DNA of 64,000 nt from Acridotheres tristis. Its lineage: Eukaryota; Chordata; Aves; Passeriformes; Sturnidae. Position numbers and translations under genes: made by a program. The stretch is from positions 5,498,479 to 5,562,478 of the forward strand of contig CM072899.1 in NCBI GenBank assembly GCA_037013685.1, given 5' to 3'. Below, piece by piece: positions 48,457 through 61,243 of the stretch (its first letter is position 1; each line of letters opens with the position of its first letter). The notes beneath the pieces are model-generated. The model was not told where the DNA came from. It searched no databases and saw only the letters and a list, made by a program, of their open reading frames with translations.

Positions 48457-51400
48457 CTCTGGTTCTTGTGGGTCACGCTGGCCTGGAGGCTTCCCTCGTG
48501 CTGGGAGCTGAGCCCAGCACTGCCTGAGTGTGCTAAGAGTGGCCCAAAACAGGACTGAGCAGCCTTGCTGGGCTAGAAGAGCCAGGAAATCTGTGCACAG
48601 AGCCAGGCAGTGGCCAAACTGAGTCCTAGAGCAAGAACTGTCAACTTACAGAAATCCCCAAGCCTCCAAGGCTTTATTACATGGCATGTAGAATGCCAGT
48701 TTTCAGTGCTGCTCTAAGGTGATTGTGAGATTTCATTCCTTGTTTTACTGTTTGCTGCCTCTCAGGAAATTTGAGTGTCTTTTGCAGTCAAGGTCAGCTC
48801 TAGCACGGCCAAAGTGGGGCAAAGATGATCATTGCACATTTTAATTTATCACCCAGCTTCTTTCTCCTTCCTCCCCTAAACTCCCTGGGGTTTTTCCCCA
48901 CTTCTCCCCACACCCAGCTCACTTGTTGTGTTTCCTCAGAACTGGCTAAGCCCAGGGCACTGGGGTTTGCTGGGTTTGTGTGGCTGGGCTGCCTGGCCTG
49001 GGGCTGCATGGGCTGTGTGAGCACCCAGCCACCCACCTGGGAGCTGGGCATGCTCTGCATGCCTGAAACCCATCCTGGAATGCTCTCAGTGCCCATCCAC
49101 TGCTGCCCCAGGAGGCAAAGACCTCTGGCTCCTGTGTTCTCCTCTCACTCCTGTGGGACAGGAGTTAAAGCAGCAGCTTAGGCTTAAACTGTTTGACTTG
49201 CCTGTTCTGGAGTGCTGGGCTCTGAAACAGGGCTGAGCTTTCTAGACAGACATGTTTGGAATAAAGGAGAGTGCAAAGCCTGGGAAAGCTTGGCACCGTG
49301 TTTCAAAGGTCTGTTTCAAAGTGAGAATTTCTCTTCTGCAAGGAGAAATAGTCTCCCCAAGTTCAGTGTGGACAGGACAAGCAGTGAGGAGCATTGGCTG
49401 CAGTAAGGGACATTGAGGTCAGGCTTGTAGGTGTGAGGTAAGCCAAGGGATGGGCTCTGAAATCATCAATGGATGCTTTTTAGAGTTAGGTGAGCATCTG
49501 TCAGGGATGGCTTAAGGAGAGTTGATTTTTGCCTCAGGGCAGAGGGATGGATGAGGTGACCTTCCAGCCTGATTTGATAGGATTTAATGCTTGTTGAGGA
49601 GGTTTTGTTTTCTTTTTGTTCTCCCTAACTTGTAGGTACAGGGAGAAAAAAGGAGGACAGATCTGGTGGATTCTTGAAAGAAACTGTTTTTAATTTAGTC
49701 ACCAAGAATGATCTGCAGCTGCCAGGGAAATGAAAAGCAGATTATGCAAACTCAAGACTTTCCCTAACAATGGGAGCAGTGTTATTGCAATGCATAAAAG
49801 GCTGAGCAGAGAATTAGGGATATCTATCAACTTTAATATGTTTAATTTAAAAAAGAACAGGTTGCACCAACAATTTTTTTTCCTACTTAATGAGGCCCAT
49901 TCATAAGTAGAATAACAGGATTTGCCTGTCACCCAGAGGAAATCATGGCATGTGTATTTGTACTTTGGTGCAAAACTTGTGTTGATCGCAGTGATTTAAA
50001 ACTTTTTCCAGCCCAGCTGCAGTCAGTTTGATGTCAGGATCCTTTCATCTGGAGACAGATGCACCCTTGGTAGAATCCTCAACACGTCCGTGTCTTTGTT
50101 CAGTCCCACAAAGTACCAGCTAAAGATTAAAAATAAAAGTATACATTGATTATTGCATGTTACTCCTCAGAGATAACTGCTGTGAGGTAAGATTTGACTT
50201 ATCCAAGACCTGGTAGCAGGTTTCAGAAGAATCTCTAGTTTTTGCATTTCTGTGGTGCCCATGTTGGTGGTGCAGGGCAGTGCAGGGACAGTGACCATTG
50301 CACGTGGTGCTTCCCATCTCCTGAGGCCAATCCTCTCCTATAGGACTGAGAGCACTGAGAAGGAAAAGGGTTTCTGTGTACCCTGGATGAGTGTCAGGCT
50401 GGAGACAGGACCTATGGCCATTCTGGTGTGTGGATGGACACAGGCTGCTTCCACTGTGTCCCCCTGACACATTCTCTTCCATAAGCACAAAGTGGCCTTG
50501 GTGGGCAGGCAGAGGGCAGAAAGCCAAGGAATTCCCAGGACTGGGTGGGGATGGCAGGAGGATCCTCACTGGGCCTTGGGAAGGGCTCTGCTTCTCATCT
50601 CTGCCTGCAAGGAAAATTCTCCACACTGGAACTGTGATGGTTTCCCACATCTGCTCTTCGTGTGTCCTTGGAGTCCTCACACATCATCAAGAAGGAGAAA
50701 GTAAGAGCAATGCCATGAGGATAATATTCCCTGGTACAGAAGATGCCTCATTCTGATCCTCCTTGTGTTTTCCAAGATGGGGGAATATCCTGGTCCCTAA
50801 TTCACAATTAAATCCATGCTAATTTTTGATGAAATCTAACAGAGATAGCCAAGCCTGGAGAGAAGGAAGCAACTGACAGAAATAGGTTGCTCCATGAATA
50901 AAGTGCTGTTGGGATGTGCAGCATGATGAGATTTGGAAACTGGGACCTTTGTATTTACCAGAGCAACTCTTCTGAATGCATGGATGAATAAAAGCAGGTC
51001 ATCATCAAGGAGGTGACAGTGACAAAGTATTGGTAAGCAAATCTGGGAAAGGAGGGCTCAGAGAGATCAAGTGTAAGAAATTTTGCATTTCTCTAGATAC
51101 AGAGGTGAGAAAATGAGAAATTTGATCTTTCTATTATAATCGACATAAAGAATTGCAGGGCAGCCAAAGGCCACACAGCTAAACAAAGCTGTTCCCTTTA
51201 AGTTTATTTCAAATGTCTCTCTGCTTCAGCACTGTGTCCTTCAAGACCTTCCCTCTGTAATTGTATGTGGCAGCCTCTTTAGAGCTAGGTACTGACTGCT
51301 GCTCTGAAACAGAAAAAAAATACCAGGCAAGAAAGGGCATTGCAGTGAGTCCTTAGGAGGGATGTTGCTCCTTTGTTTCACAGACAGGTCAGTGAAGGGG

Positions 51401-53545
51401 GTTAGGAAATGCCATTGAGTTAAGGGGCATTGCTCTGTTTGGCTCCATGCTGAACAAGGGCCAAACAGAGCAGCTCAATCCCCAGAACAACTCTCCTTCC
51501 TTGAGCTTCCACTCAAAGAGCTGTCCCTGAAGGCCAGCACAGTTCAGGAACAAATGGCATCTGCCCCCTGCCTTACCTGGCTGCCTGCTTAGCAGAACAG
51601 ACCTGGTGGCCGAGCAGCTGGGACCAGGGGTCTCCTTCAAAGGGGACTGGCAGCAGCGTGGAGCTGAACCCCCACTGCTGTAGTATCCTGGGCTGGGGGG
51701 AGCCAGTCCTGGGCACAGAAACCCCTGCAAAGTCTCTCCAAAGCTGTGGAGGGACTGCTGCCCTTCAGGAGGAGCCCAGCAGTGCTCTCACTGCACTCCA
51801 AAGGGCTCATCCTGCCCCTGCCACCAGCACTGGGGGAGATGGGCTTGGCATGGCCAGCACAGACCAGAACTGCCTGCCCTTATGGCCTCTGTGCCATGCA
51901 CAGACAAGCCCAGACTTTACTAGGAAGGTGTGAATGAATCTTTGCTTTGTCATCAGCAGATGTCAAGCTCAAAATCCTCTGACCCTGCTCAGGTCATTGG
52001 GATGTCCTGACTTGCCCCTGAATGGGTGCCAGGGAAGTGGCTTGGTGTTGGCAGCTCTGTGCAAGGAGCTCCTGGAGATGTTTGGGCAAGATGAGCTGTG
52101 GACTTGTCCCTCCCTTTTCTCCTTACAGTGAAGTTGGTGGGGTGATTTTCTCTCTGCCCCTTTTTCTTTTTCCATTTTAGAGGCAGATATGGGGGAAAGG
52201 GCCTTTTAGGAATTATGGCTGCAGCATTCCTTTCTGATGTCAACTGAAATTATTAGGGCCTGCCCTAAGAATCCACTATTAATACAAAGTCACATAAACT
52301 CCCAGTATTTCTCTTGAACTTTCTTAATCCTGTCCATTCACTGAAGTTCAGCTTCATTGATTAGCACTGCTCAGCCTAAATCTTGTATTCCTGAAGTGCT
52401 GGAAAACCCTCAGTGCCAGAGGCTTTTTCCTGTTTTCCCAAGTGATTTTCCCATATTATACAGCAGGAGAAATGTCATACGAAGATGTTAATCCCTTTTG
52501 AGCTGTGCTCTAAACAAGTATGTGCAAAACACAGGGAAAATGAAGCAATACATTATTTTGCATTTAATTTTCCATACCTATTGTCTTGTAGCCCTGGTGG
52601 AATGCTTGACATAACACACCTCCACAGCTTGTCCACTGAACATCTGCCAGTCAGTCCTTACTGTCGCTTCAGAGAATACTCAGAGCAGAAAACAAATTTT
52701 CTCAGACATGCAGAATGTCACTTGTAAAAGAATGAATCTTTTTCCTGTGTTTACCATGGTGGGAGCAGGACACTCCAGTGTTCAGAATGCCGAGTGCTTC
52801 CTCATCAAGACAAAACTGTTGAGGGCAACCAGCAGAGCAGTGTCACTGTCACTTCTCCATGTGCCCAACTCAGCCCTGGACCCCCAATCCTATTGATTTC
52901 CTTAACAGAAGCCATCTTTATTTTTCTTTCCCCCACTATTATCTGGATTATATTTATTACAGAAATTTCTGCTCTCAGACCTGAAGGATTCTCACTGTCA
53001 TGCCCCATCTGCTGACCCTGGCTTGTTCTGCATGGCAGCAGCATTGGATTGTCATGTCAGGAGATTCCCATCCCCGTGTCACAAGGCTGCCCTTTGAAAA
53101 AGGCTCCCTTTGAAGGGACACAGAGGGGTCTTGCCAGAGCAGTGCCTCCTTCTAACAGCGGATTTCCAGGTTCCATGATTGAGCTTGAGCTTTTACACAT
53201 CACAGCTTAAGTTCTTCCCCAGTTGTTTCCAGGTCTTTCAAAGGTCTGAAAATGCAGCAACAGCAGGAAAGCCCACGTTTGTAGGTCTTGTATAAAGGGT
53301 TCCTTTTGTTCTGCTGTCTGGTACTGGTGTAACAGAACCACACTCTGTGTCTGAGTCTCTTCTAAGATAGATATTAAAAGCAGAAAGTGCCTGTATCACT
53401 CCCAGCCTTCAGGACAGAGCTGTGCAGAGTCTCTATGATGTCCCAGGATCCCCATCCCTAACTCAGGATATGTGAACCACAATGAAACATTCATTTGGCA
53501 ATTCAAGAGCAGGTGCTGCTTTAATGGTTTGCAATAATTCCCATT
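48457..53545. other. Intergenic region, moderately GC-rich, nothing identified
   Basis: Unique-looking sequence rich in CCTG/CAGG words. Open frames of 110-180 residues occur (for example 50150-50680, minus) but show low-complexity Ser/Pro/His/Gly composition, no domain and no splice-linked partner. A weak CR1-like phrase occurs near 49.55 kb (GAGGTGACCTTCCAGCCTG) but is too short to call. Confidence 0.55.
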
Positions 53546-53862
53546 CACAGAATCACAAAATGATTTGGCTTGGAAAGGACCTTCAAAGATCATCCAGTCA
53601 AACCTTCCCTGCCAACAACCATCCACTATCCCAGGATGCTGAAAGCATCATCCAGACTGGCCTTGGACACTTCCAGGGATCCAGGGGCAACCACAGCTTC
53701 TCTGGGCACCCTGTGCCAGGGCTCCACCTCCCTCACAGGAAGAATTTCTTCCCAATATCTGATCTAAATTTGCCATTTTTCTGTTTAAAACCTACATTTC
53801 CTGATGAATAGTCCCATTTATCTTTCCTGTAGCCTCCTTTAGGCACTGGAAAGGGCTTTTTC
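53546..53862 (-). mobile_element. CR1 LINE fragment, minus orientation
   Basis: The + strand reads as a reversed CR1 tail: CACAGAATCACAAAATGATT, GGACCTTCAAAGATCATCCA, CCACTATCCCAGGATGCTG, TCCAGGGATCCAGGGGCAAC, GGCACCCTGTGCCAGGGC, then AAGAATTTCTTCCCAATATC and CTCCTTTAGGCACTGG. On the minus strand these are the usual CR1 landmarks in 5' to 3' order. It is about 315 bp, 5'-truncated, and the only clear minus-strand copy in the window. Confidence 0.93.
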
Positions 53863-55429
53863 TTGCTGTATACATAAATGCCATAGCATGATGAAAACTT
53901 CACTGGGTAGGATTTTTCCACAGATTTCACCCCTTCAGTCTTCAATTCTGTCTTTACTCAGAAAGAGTGAAAAAGAAAACCTCAGACTTGTAAAAACAAA
54001 ACAGTGAATATGTCCATAATACTGTAACGTTTCATTTCTCAGGCCTAAAGCACAAGTAGGAGTGAAGGTGAAGGCTGTCCTTGCAGCCCAGGTGGTTCTG
54101 ATCTGCTGGCACTGGAGGAACTCTGGGCTGGTTCCCCTCCCTCCCCTGCATCTCCAGAATGGCTGGATGCCACCAATTAGAAACTAATTGAGAAGCTTTA
54201 AAAATGCATCTCTTCCCCATTCCTTCTGCTCTGTTTAATCCTCTCAGAATCCCAGCAGAATTCTTCACAAGGGATTTTGCACCGTGCTCGTGTTTTCTCA
54301 GTGTCTGCAGTTAAAGCAGGTGTCTCAGCAGAGTGGGGCTCTTTGTGGACCTGGGAGGAACTCACTTTTCTTGCTGTTTTCTCTGCTGCTCTGTCCCCCT
54401 GGGCACTCTGTCTTGACACAAACTGGGATGGCACCAGCCTGCACAAGTGTGTCCAGGTGCAGTACCTGCATTGATCTTGATGCCGTGGAGATCAGGATAT
54501 GGATCTGCAACACTGGCAGGAGTTTCTGTTCTTTTTCCTTTCCTCAGTTTAATATTGAAATCTGTTGCTATTGATGGCCTGGGAAATTCCCAGAAGCAAG
54601 GAGAAGGTGGCTACACCTCCTCACTGTCTTCTGGCCATTTCTGGATGCACAATACCTGGATTGTTGCATCCTTTGCCTGGCAGCAGGGAGCCCTGATCAG
54701 GGACCACCACTGTACCCAGCAGTAGCCAAACATGCAACACTAGAGCCTGGCAGTGCCTTGGGGAGCCAGAGATCCCCTTCTGCTTTATAAGTCTTCCCCT
54801 GGCCTGTAAACCATTCTTTCCTATTATGATTATTCCTTAGTTACAGATGTTTATTCCCTGCATCCAGCAGGGAGTGCAAACATTCATCTACCCCCTCCCT
54901 GCAACGTCTCCCCTGGCTCTGCATCTCCTTGCTGCTCACCCCATCTCCTGGCATCCTCCTGCTGCTCTTGTCTCGGCATTCCAGACTGCCAAGGCGGGGT
55001 CAGGAGTGTGTTGAACCATCATTTTCATCCTTAGCCTCTGCCAATTCCATGGAGTGGGGATCATACCCCACATTATTGCTGTTACAGCTCTTGAGGGTTA
55101 TGGGAGATTTAGCCCAAGGAAGAACTTTTTGAGCACGAGCACTTAAATACCCGGCAAGTAGAAAACAAGAAACTGCTTTGCCATTTAGACCAAGATGCTT
55201 CGTTGCTTCCCCCAAGCAAGGGGGAAGATGTCTGGAACAGGTTTTGAAAGCACAGAACAAGCACGACCACCCTCATCCTTCCTCCTCCTGCAGGGTGGCT
55301 GCACAGGGGTGCTGGGATTGTGAGGAAGCAGCTTTGTGTCACTTTGCTTTTCCCTTGTTTGTTCCAGTTCCCCAGCCCATTTACCAGGGCACAACCTGTG
55401 TGCATGGGTTTAGTGCTCACCTCTGATAA
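53863..55429. other. Intergenic region, nothing identified
   Basis: Mixed-composition unique sequence, GC-richer at 54.6-55.4 kb. No gene, RNA or repeat is recognised. Confidence 0.55.
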
Positions 55430-55960
55430 AGCTCATCAAGACATTTATGAAAGTAATGTATTAACATCATGGTCTGTCAAGTGTCAATAAGCAGAATAAA
55501 GCACTCAGACGCTGCATTTATAGAGATCCAGCAATTAAAGCATTTGATGAAAGTATTTTATGGGGATATATATTACCATTTGGTTCAATTATTCTGCCAT
55601 TAAACATTAAGAATAATTGAACCAAATGGTGCCTGATAGAAGGAATACATCTGCTCTGATGAATTCCTGCCAAAAGGCACTTGGAATCTTAGTACAAGCA
55701 TTTTGTCAACCAAGATAACAGTATTTTTCTCTCCAGCTGATAAAGCAGGGCTTTTGAATCTTATTTATGACGTATAAATTGGCTAATTTGTTACCAATAT
55801 CAAACAGCCCATAAGAATCAGGCAGTGTAATAGCTAACAAAATACTGACAGCTTCATCACTTGCTGACTGCATGGAGTACAATATATGCTCAATTAATAG
55901 AGAGTGCAATTATCACAGAAACTGTGAGCAAGAGCTAATTATACAGAAGCCAATCAAAAC
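55430..55960. other. Possible conserved non-coding element (intergenic) around the 21-bp hairpin
   Basis: An AT-rich, repeat-free island between more GC-rich flanks. It contains the perfect inverted repeat, GCAATTAAAGC, TATGACGTATAAATTGGC (CRE-like TGACGTA), CTCAATTAATAG, AGCTAATTATAC and GATAA words. The contrast with its neighbours and its motif content suggest a distal regulatory element in the intergenic region downstream of SUCLG2. Confidence 0.4.
55575..55630. repeat. Perfect inverted repeat: 21-bp arms, 14-nt loop
   Basis: Left arm 55575-55595 (ACCATTTGGTTCAA then TTATTCT) is exactly complementary to right arm 55610-55630 (AGAATAA then TTGAACCAAATGGT). The loop is 55596-55609. Pairing stops sharply at both outer ends. 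The transcript of either strand would fold into a perfect 21-bp stem. It lies in the intergenic region in an AT-rich, enhancer-like block. It could be a microRNA-like hairpin, a small palindromic insertion or a regulatory palindrome; the sequence does not decide. Confidence 0.95.
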
Positions 55961-56895
55961 CAGCCCAAAGCAAGGCAGAATCTATTTCAAGAAACTTGAG
56001 ATTTTTTTTTCCTCTTTCTACTTTTTTTGGCTTTTTTTTTTTTCTGCTCTCCATATTTGTCCCACCTCCAAAAGAGAAAAGGGGAGGTGGCACCAACGAG
56101 AAGAGCAAGTCAGCCAAGTTCCTGCCCATCATGCTGTGGGTCCAATTTCCAGTAGCACAGGTTCCAATTTCCATGTGAAACAGAAAATCACAGTGGTTTG
56201 CTGTATAAACACATTGCAATTTTGGTGTAACAAGGGTTAACCAAAACACAGCTACAACCTTTCCCTAGGTGTGAGAGACTTGCACCCAGCGACAGACAGG
56301 GACAGTTTAAAGGAAGATTTAAGAAAAAATGACATCTTTATATGTATTTTGAAAAAAATTATGTGCTCAAGGGAGTGGGAAGGGAGTGCCCTCTGGGAAG
56401 GGCAGCTTTTAATTATGGGATAAATAGAGCACTTGGCTTGTAAAATTCCTGGTGTTCTCTTAAATACTCAGTGGTTGCTAAAGTGAGAGGTCAATCTGCT
56501 ACTTTCACTGAAGCTGAAAGGAAAAAAAAATCCATATGAAATCATGGATTTAACCGATTTTCCTTGGCCTTGATTTCCTGGAGCTCTCATACTTTGGGTA
56601 ATGTTGGTCAGTCTTGAAAATATCGAAAAATATCAAAATCTGGAGAAATTAAAAATAATAAAAAAAAAAAAAAAGGAAGAAAAATCCCACTAGAGGCAAA
56701 TAATGTGAAGGGCCAAGAATTTTCCATTGTTTCAGAACGTAAGAATATTTGGGATGATCCTGGTTATATTCAGCAAATTACTATTCATTCCTGATCCTGG
56801 AATTATTTAATTTCCCACTAATGGGAGTTTTAATTAGAAATGTTGATCTTTTACATACCACCACATTTAGAGACCACAAAATTAACTATAATGCG

Positions 56896-56976
56896 AAAAA
56901 AAACCCCAAAAAACCAAATCAAAATAAACCAAAACCAACCAAACAAACAAAGAAAACCCCAACCCCCCTAAACCAC
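56896..56976. repeat. A-rich tract with CCCC clusters
   Basis: A roughly 80-bp run of A-rich words punctuated by C runs (AAAACCCCAACCCCCC near the end) in the intergenic region. It has the same style as the 3.2 kb tract. The open frame through it, rich in Lys, Pro, Asn and Thr, is a by-product of the composition. Confidence 0.7.
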
Positions 56977-59900
56977 CTGAAATCCATGATCTGGCAGCCA
57001 CAGGTAGCCTTCTGCACAGTAGAGTCCTTTCTAGAATTAGGAAGCAAATTGTTTTACTCACAGGTGACTGGGAAAGGGACTTGTTTTTTTTCTCTCTGAG
57101 GACAATAACTTGCACTTGAAGTACTGTGGTTGAAGATTTATTTTTGCTCTTGAAGATAAATGACCATTTGGAATGGATGTTATTCACTGAAAGTTAGAAA
57201 ATAACAGTTTATACTGAAACCAAAGGAATATTGTCCTGGTTTTGATTGATTCATATGACAAAACCTGAGTTTTCCTGTGGTAGAGCCAATGCCTATTTTT
57301 TTTCCTTGGAATTTTTGCTGTTGTGGTTGTTTTGTTCCGATAAAAAGACTTTGGAGGCATGAATTGTGATGTTACATTTTGGAAGCTGCTCTGTTTCCTT
57401 TATTGGAAAAGAAGCTGTTGGTTTCCAAAGGATTTCAGAGGTAGACTCAACATTTTTCTTTCCTTTTTTTTTTTTCTTTCTAATTTTATACTAAAGTTAT
57501 TCCCTGAATTTGCTGTCTGCAAAACCCTCTAGCTCACAGCCTGTATCTTTGTGTCCATGTATTCTGTTCTTGGTGAAAAACAAGGTTGTTTACCCATGGA
57601 AGTGATCAATGGCTCCTGCAGGCACGGCTCAGCAAAGACATCCCCCAGCAGGAAACCACTTAAACATGTGCTGTGCTGTAAGCAGAGGTGGAAGGCAGAA
57701 GTTGTGTTCCCTGAACAGCGATGGATAGGTGCTGATGGGGTTTTTTTAGTTCATTTTTATCTCTGAGGGGTTTATTAGATTTTCACCCACTTCCAGCTGT
57801 ATCATAACCAGGACCTACAGAGGAGTTTATTGCTCACACCAGCCTGGAAGAGCACCTTGTCCCTCTGTAGCTGGTTCTCAGAGCTGTGACCCAGCACTGC
57901 TGCTTTAGGATTAGACCCTGGTTCTATTTTTGCTGGAGAACTGATTCAGGTGAGCTGCACCCCTGGCTTAGTGCTGGGTGACCTGACCTGGTGGGAATCC
58001 CCTTTTTCAGCTGTGCACACTCAGCGTGCTCTGGCATCCCTCAAAGCACATCCACAGGGCTCAGTGACTCTCCAGTGAGCTGAAAACCTGCTCCAGGTCC
58101 TGAGATGGGTGGGATTTGGCAGGAAAAATCAGTGCTGCCCTGTGGCTGAGTTAGGCACTGTCAGCCCTGGAGTGGCTGATCCTGCTGGCTCTGACCAGGG
58201 AGGGGTTCCAGCTGGAGTGGGACCAGAGCTCCTGGGCTGCCATGGCCCCTTAACACCTGAGCTCTGCTGTGCTCCTGAGCACCACCAGCACATACAAAGC
58301 TCTGTGGATGGGCCCTGTTGCTCCTTACAAAGGCACTGGGGTGATGCCTTTTGTTCCTGGCTCCCAGCTGGTCTCCTGGGGCACCAGGACAAAACACCTT
58401 TTTATTTCGTTGTACCTCAGTTTGCTATCTGCCAAATGACATTGGTTTCTTTTGTAAAACCCAAGGCTGAAGAGCGATATTCCTATTTACTGTTGTATGA
58501 AATTCACCATTGTTAGCTTATTCAATGCCATTTTTCCATGATTTAAAAAATACCCTTAGTGGTTGCATTTATTTTCTTCAAACCTTTAGAGCTGTGAAGC
58601 CTTTTCATTTTCTCTGACAGCTATTTAAATCCAGCTTTTTTCAGCTGCTGGTATAAACTTCCAAAGCAGAATAATGTTGGCACACTAGGTTAAATAGTTA
58701 TTGGATGCTCAGTATCCTTGCACTTGCTAGTTCTCCAACAGAACTCCTCCAAACTCCAAAATGAGGTTTTTCTCGGTCCATTTATGACTAATCACATTAA
58801 TCCTCTTCTCGGGGTCTGATGCTGATAATGCAGCATTTCTGTGCTCTTTGTGAGACACAAATTATCAGAGCAGCAGAGAATGGAATGGATAACAATGTTC
58901 CCAAGCAGTCAGCCCCCTGTTGTGCCTCAGCCAACAGAAATTCCAGGGTTGTTACAATTTGCATGGACTATGAGGTTTGCAGTATTGAAATGATTGGGAA
59001 ATCCTTCAGCAAAAGCATAAACAGCTTTTCCCAAACATTCCTTCCCTTGCCTGGTGCCTGGACACAGCTGTCCAGCAGCCTGCAGCACACAGGAGTGGCT
59101 CCAGGCTCCTCTGCGGGCAAAGCCAAAGGAGAGGTGAGACCATGGCTGGGCTTCCTGGGCACAGAAAGGGAAGAAGTGCTGTGAGCAGGGAGGAGAAGAC
59201 TGTAAGTGTTATGGGGGGCTGCTGTGACAGTTCTTTTATTCCTGGTGCAGCTCAGAGCTGGTCTCTGCAGTGTTTCGTAGCTGAGAATTTGCAAAGCAGG
59301 GACTGAATTTCATTTCCTGATTGAAAATAATATTCCACTGGCACTGGGTGTTTCCCCAGGTGGGAAGAACCAGGCAGGGCATTTTCCTGCCCAAACCCCA
59401 GCTCGTTTATCTACGTGCACTGGGTCAGTGAGCCTCACTCCAAGCAGATGTTAAAGCTTTGCTGGGTCAGAGCTAATGTAAAGCTCTAAGTGCTTTCCAA
59501 TAAAAAGGGAACAGAATTATTTAGTCCAGACACTCATTAGCAGTGCCACCATTTGTCAAGAACATCTCACAGGTCTCTCTGCTCCATGGTTTGCTCAGTG
59601 CATGTTTGATATTCATGTTTCCATAAACATCATTTGTCCTGTGGTCAAACCTCTCCCAAGGTTCAGGGCCTTGGCTGTGGGCAGCTGATTCTTTGGGTTG
59701 TCTTCTCCTATTGGGACATGAAGATGCATGTGTGATCCAGCAAAGTACTAATCAAGGCTTGAATGACTCCCAGTATCCCTCCTGTTCATTTTGAGGTGGG
59801 AATATATCAACCACAGAGCAAAACAGTGTTCCTCAGCACTGTGTCACAATGATTGGTTGTTTGGGTGTCACAATTCTGCAAGAAATACAGTAAGTTCTGT

Positions 59901-60061
59901 TCTATTGTCAGGAGTGCTGCCTCATGGGGAGGCATTTGTAACTAAAACTGTTGCTCATTTGCAGAATCTGTAAGAAGAATGAAGCCTTGACTGGAAATAC
60001 GCTGGAAAGCTGTCGTAATAAATTTGACATAATATGCATGACATGGATGGATAGATCATTG

Positions 60062-60079
60062 TTTGCCAGGCCTGGCAAA
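60062..60079. repeat. 18-bp perfect palindrome
   Basis: TTTGCCAGG followed directly by CCTGGCAAA, an uninterrupted self-complementary 18-mer. An AATAAA hexamer overlaps its right end. It is intergenic. Confidence 0.9.
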
Positions 60080-61190
60080 TAAAACTGGTGTTGTGGAGTC
60101 AGAATTACAGGGGGAGAGAAACATTGTTCTACAAGGCGTGTTTCAGAGAGGAACCAAATCTGAAACAGCTATATATTTTACTTGCGCTTAAATTGAATAA
60201 TAAAAAAAGCTTGCTCAGAAATCTTACTGTGCCTGGGAACACACATTGCTTTTTTTGTTCTTGTGAACTTCTAAGAAAGTTTCTTACTCATAAATAGAAG
60301 CACCTGCATATCGGTTATTTCTTTTTAATGTTATTTAAAATACTTAAGAAGCTGGAGTGAGATACCTAAGAAAGAAAGCAGAGAATCAGCAGTGTAGTGT
60401 CGTACCAGGGAGTGTTAGGACAAGCATTTAAAATTTCATTTCTCATACCTTGCTCCCATTCTTGGTGCTCTTGCAAATTCCCTGTATGTCCATGGCAAAT
60501 TGCTCATTCTCTTTGACCTGTGTTTTCAAAAGTCATCTCTAGGTCTGATGTTTGCATTTCCAGCTAGGTAGCTCCTGGAGGACCTGTGTGAAATATATAA
60601 ACTCTATGCAAGAGTTCCACTTTGGAGTTTTGCACCCTACCATTTATCTGTCTGCATCTTGCAAATCAGGATTGTGTCTTATTATGTGTACATGTAATTT
60701 CTAGCCCAAACCAAATTTGAACAGTTGGATGATATATAGCATTTACAAGTGTAAAAGCTCTCAGTAAAATACTGTTGTGATGGACTAAAGGCATGCATGA
60801 ATAGCTGGGAATTGCAGCTTACAAAAACAGGCTAGAATTTCGAACTTTAAAGTGGAAAATAGCAATTTCCTGCTCTGGAGATTTTAGTAAAAGATCCCTG
60901 GGATGCAGTACCACTTCTGGCATGCACAGGGCTTGATTCTGAAGTGTGCTGTGATATTCACACTTTGCTTTAAAAAGCCACTGTGGGTCCATCCCAGCCA
61001 CATCCAGACTCCATCTGTGACTTCCAGCTATGAGATTTAGGGCAGCAGTTTTCCAAAGTTCCTAAGTGAACTAGGCTTCAAAGACATCTTCAAACTGTCT
61101 GTGTCTTTTCTGGGAACAATTGCATCTCACAAGGGTAAGATGGGCTTTCAGCAGGCAGCTCCACATGAACAGGGACAGCTGGAGGACAGA

Positions 61191-61243
61191 AAGTATTCTT
61201 CCCAGAGGAAGTACAGAAGGTGTTCTTCCCAAAGGAAGGGTAG
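61191..61243. repeat. Two-copy tandem duplication of about 26-27 bp
   Basis: Copy 1 (61191-61216) has ATTCTTCCCAGAGGAAG and copy 2 (61217-61243) has GTTCTTCCCAAAGGAAG in register. The two copies have diverged at several positions. It is intergenic. Confidence 0.65.

Noticed and set aside
49545..49590. CR1-like phrase GAGGTGACCTTCCAGCCTG
   Set aside because: Too short and without other CR1 landmarks.
50150..50680. 176-residue minus-strand open frame
   Set aside because: Overlaps frames of 121 and 71 residues on the other strand and shows no domain.
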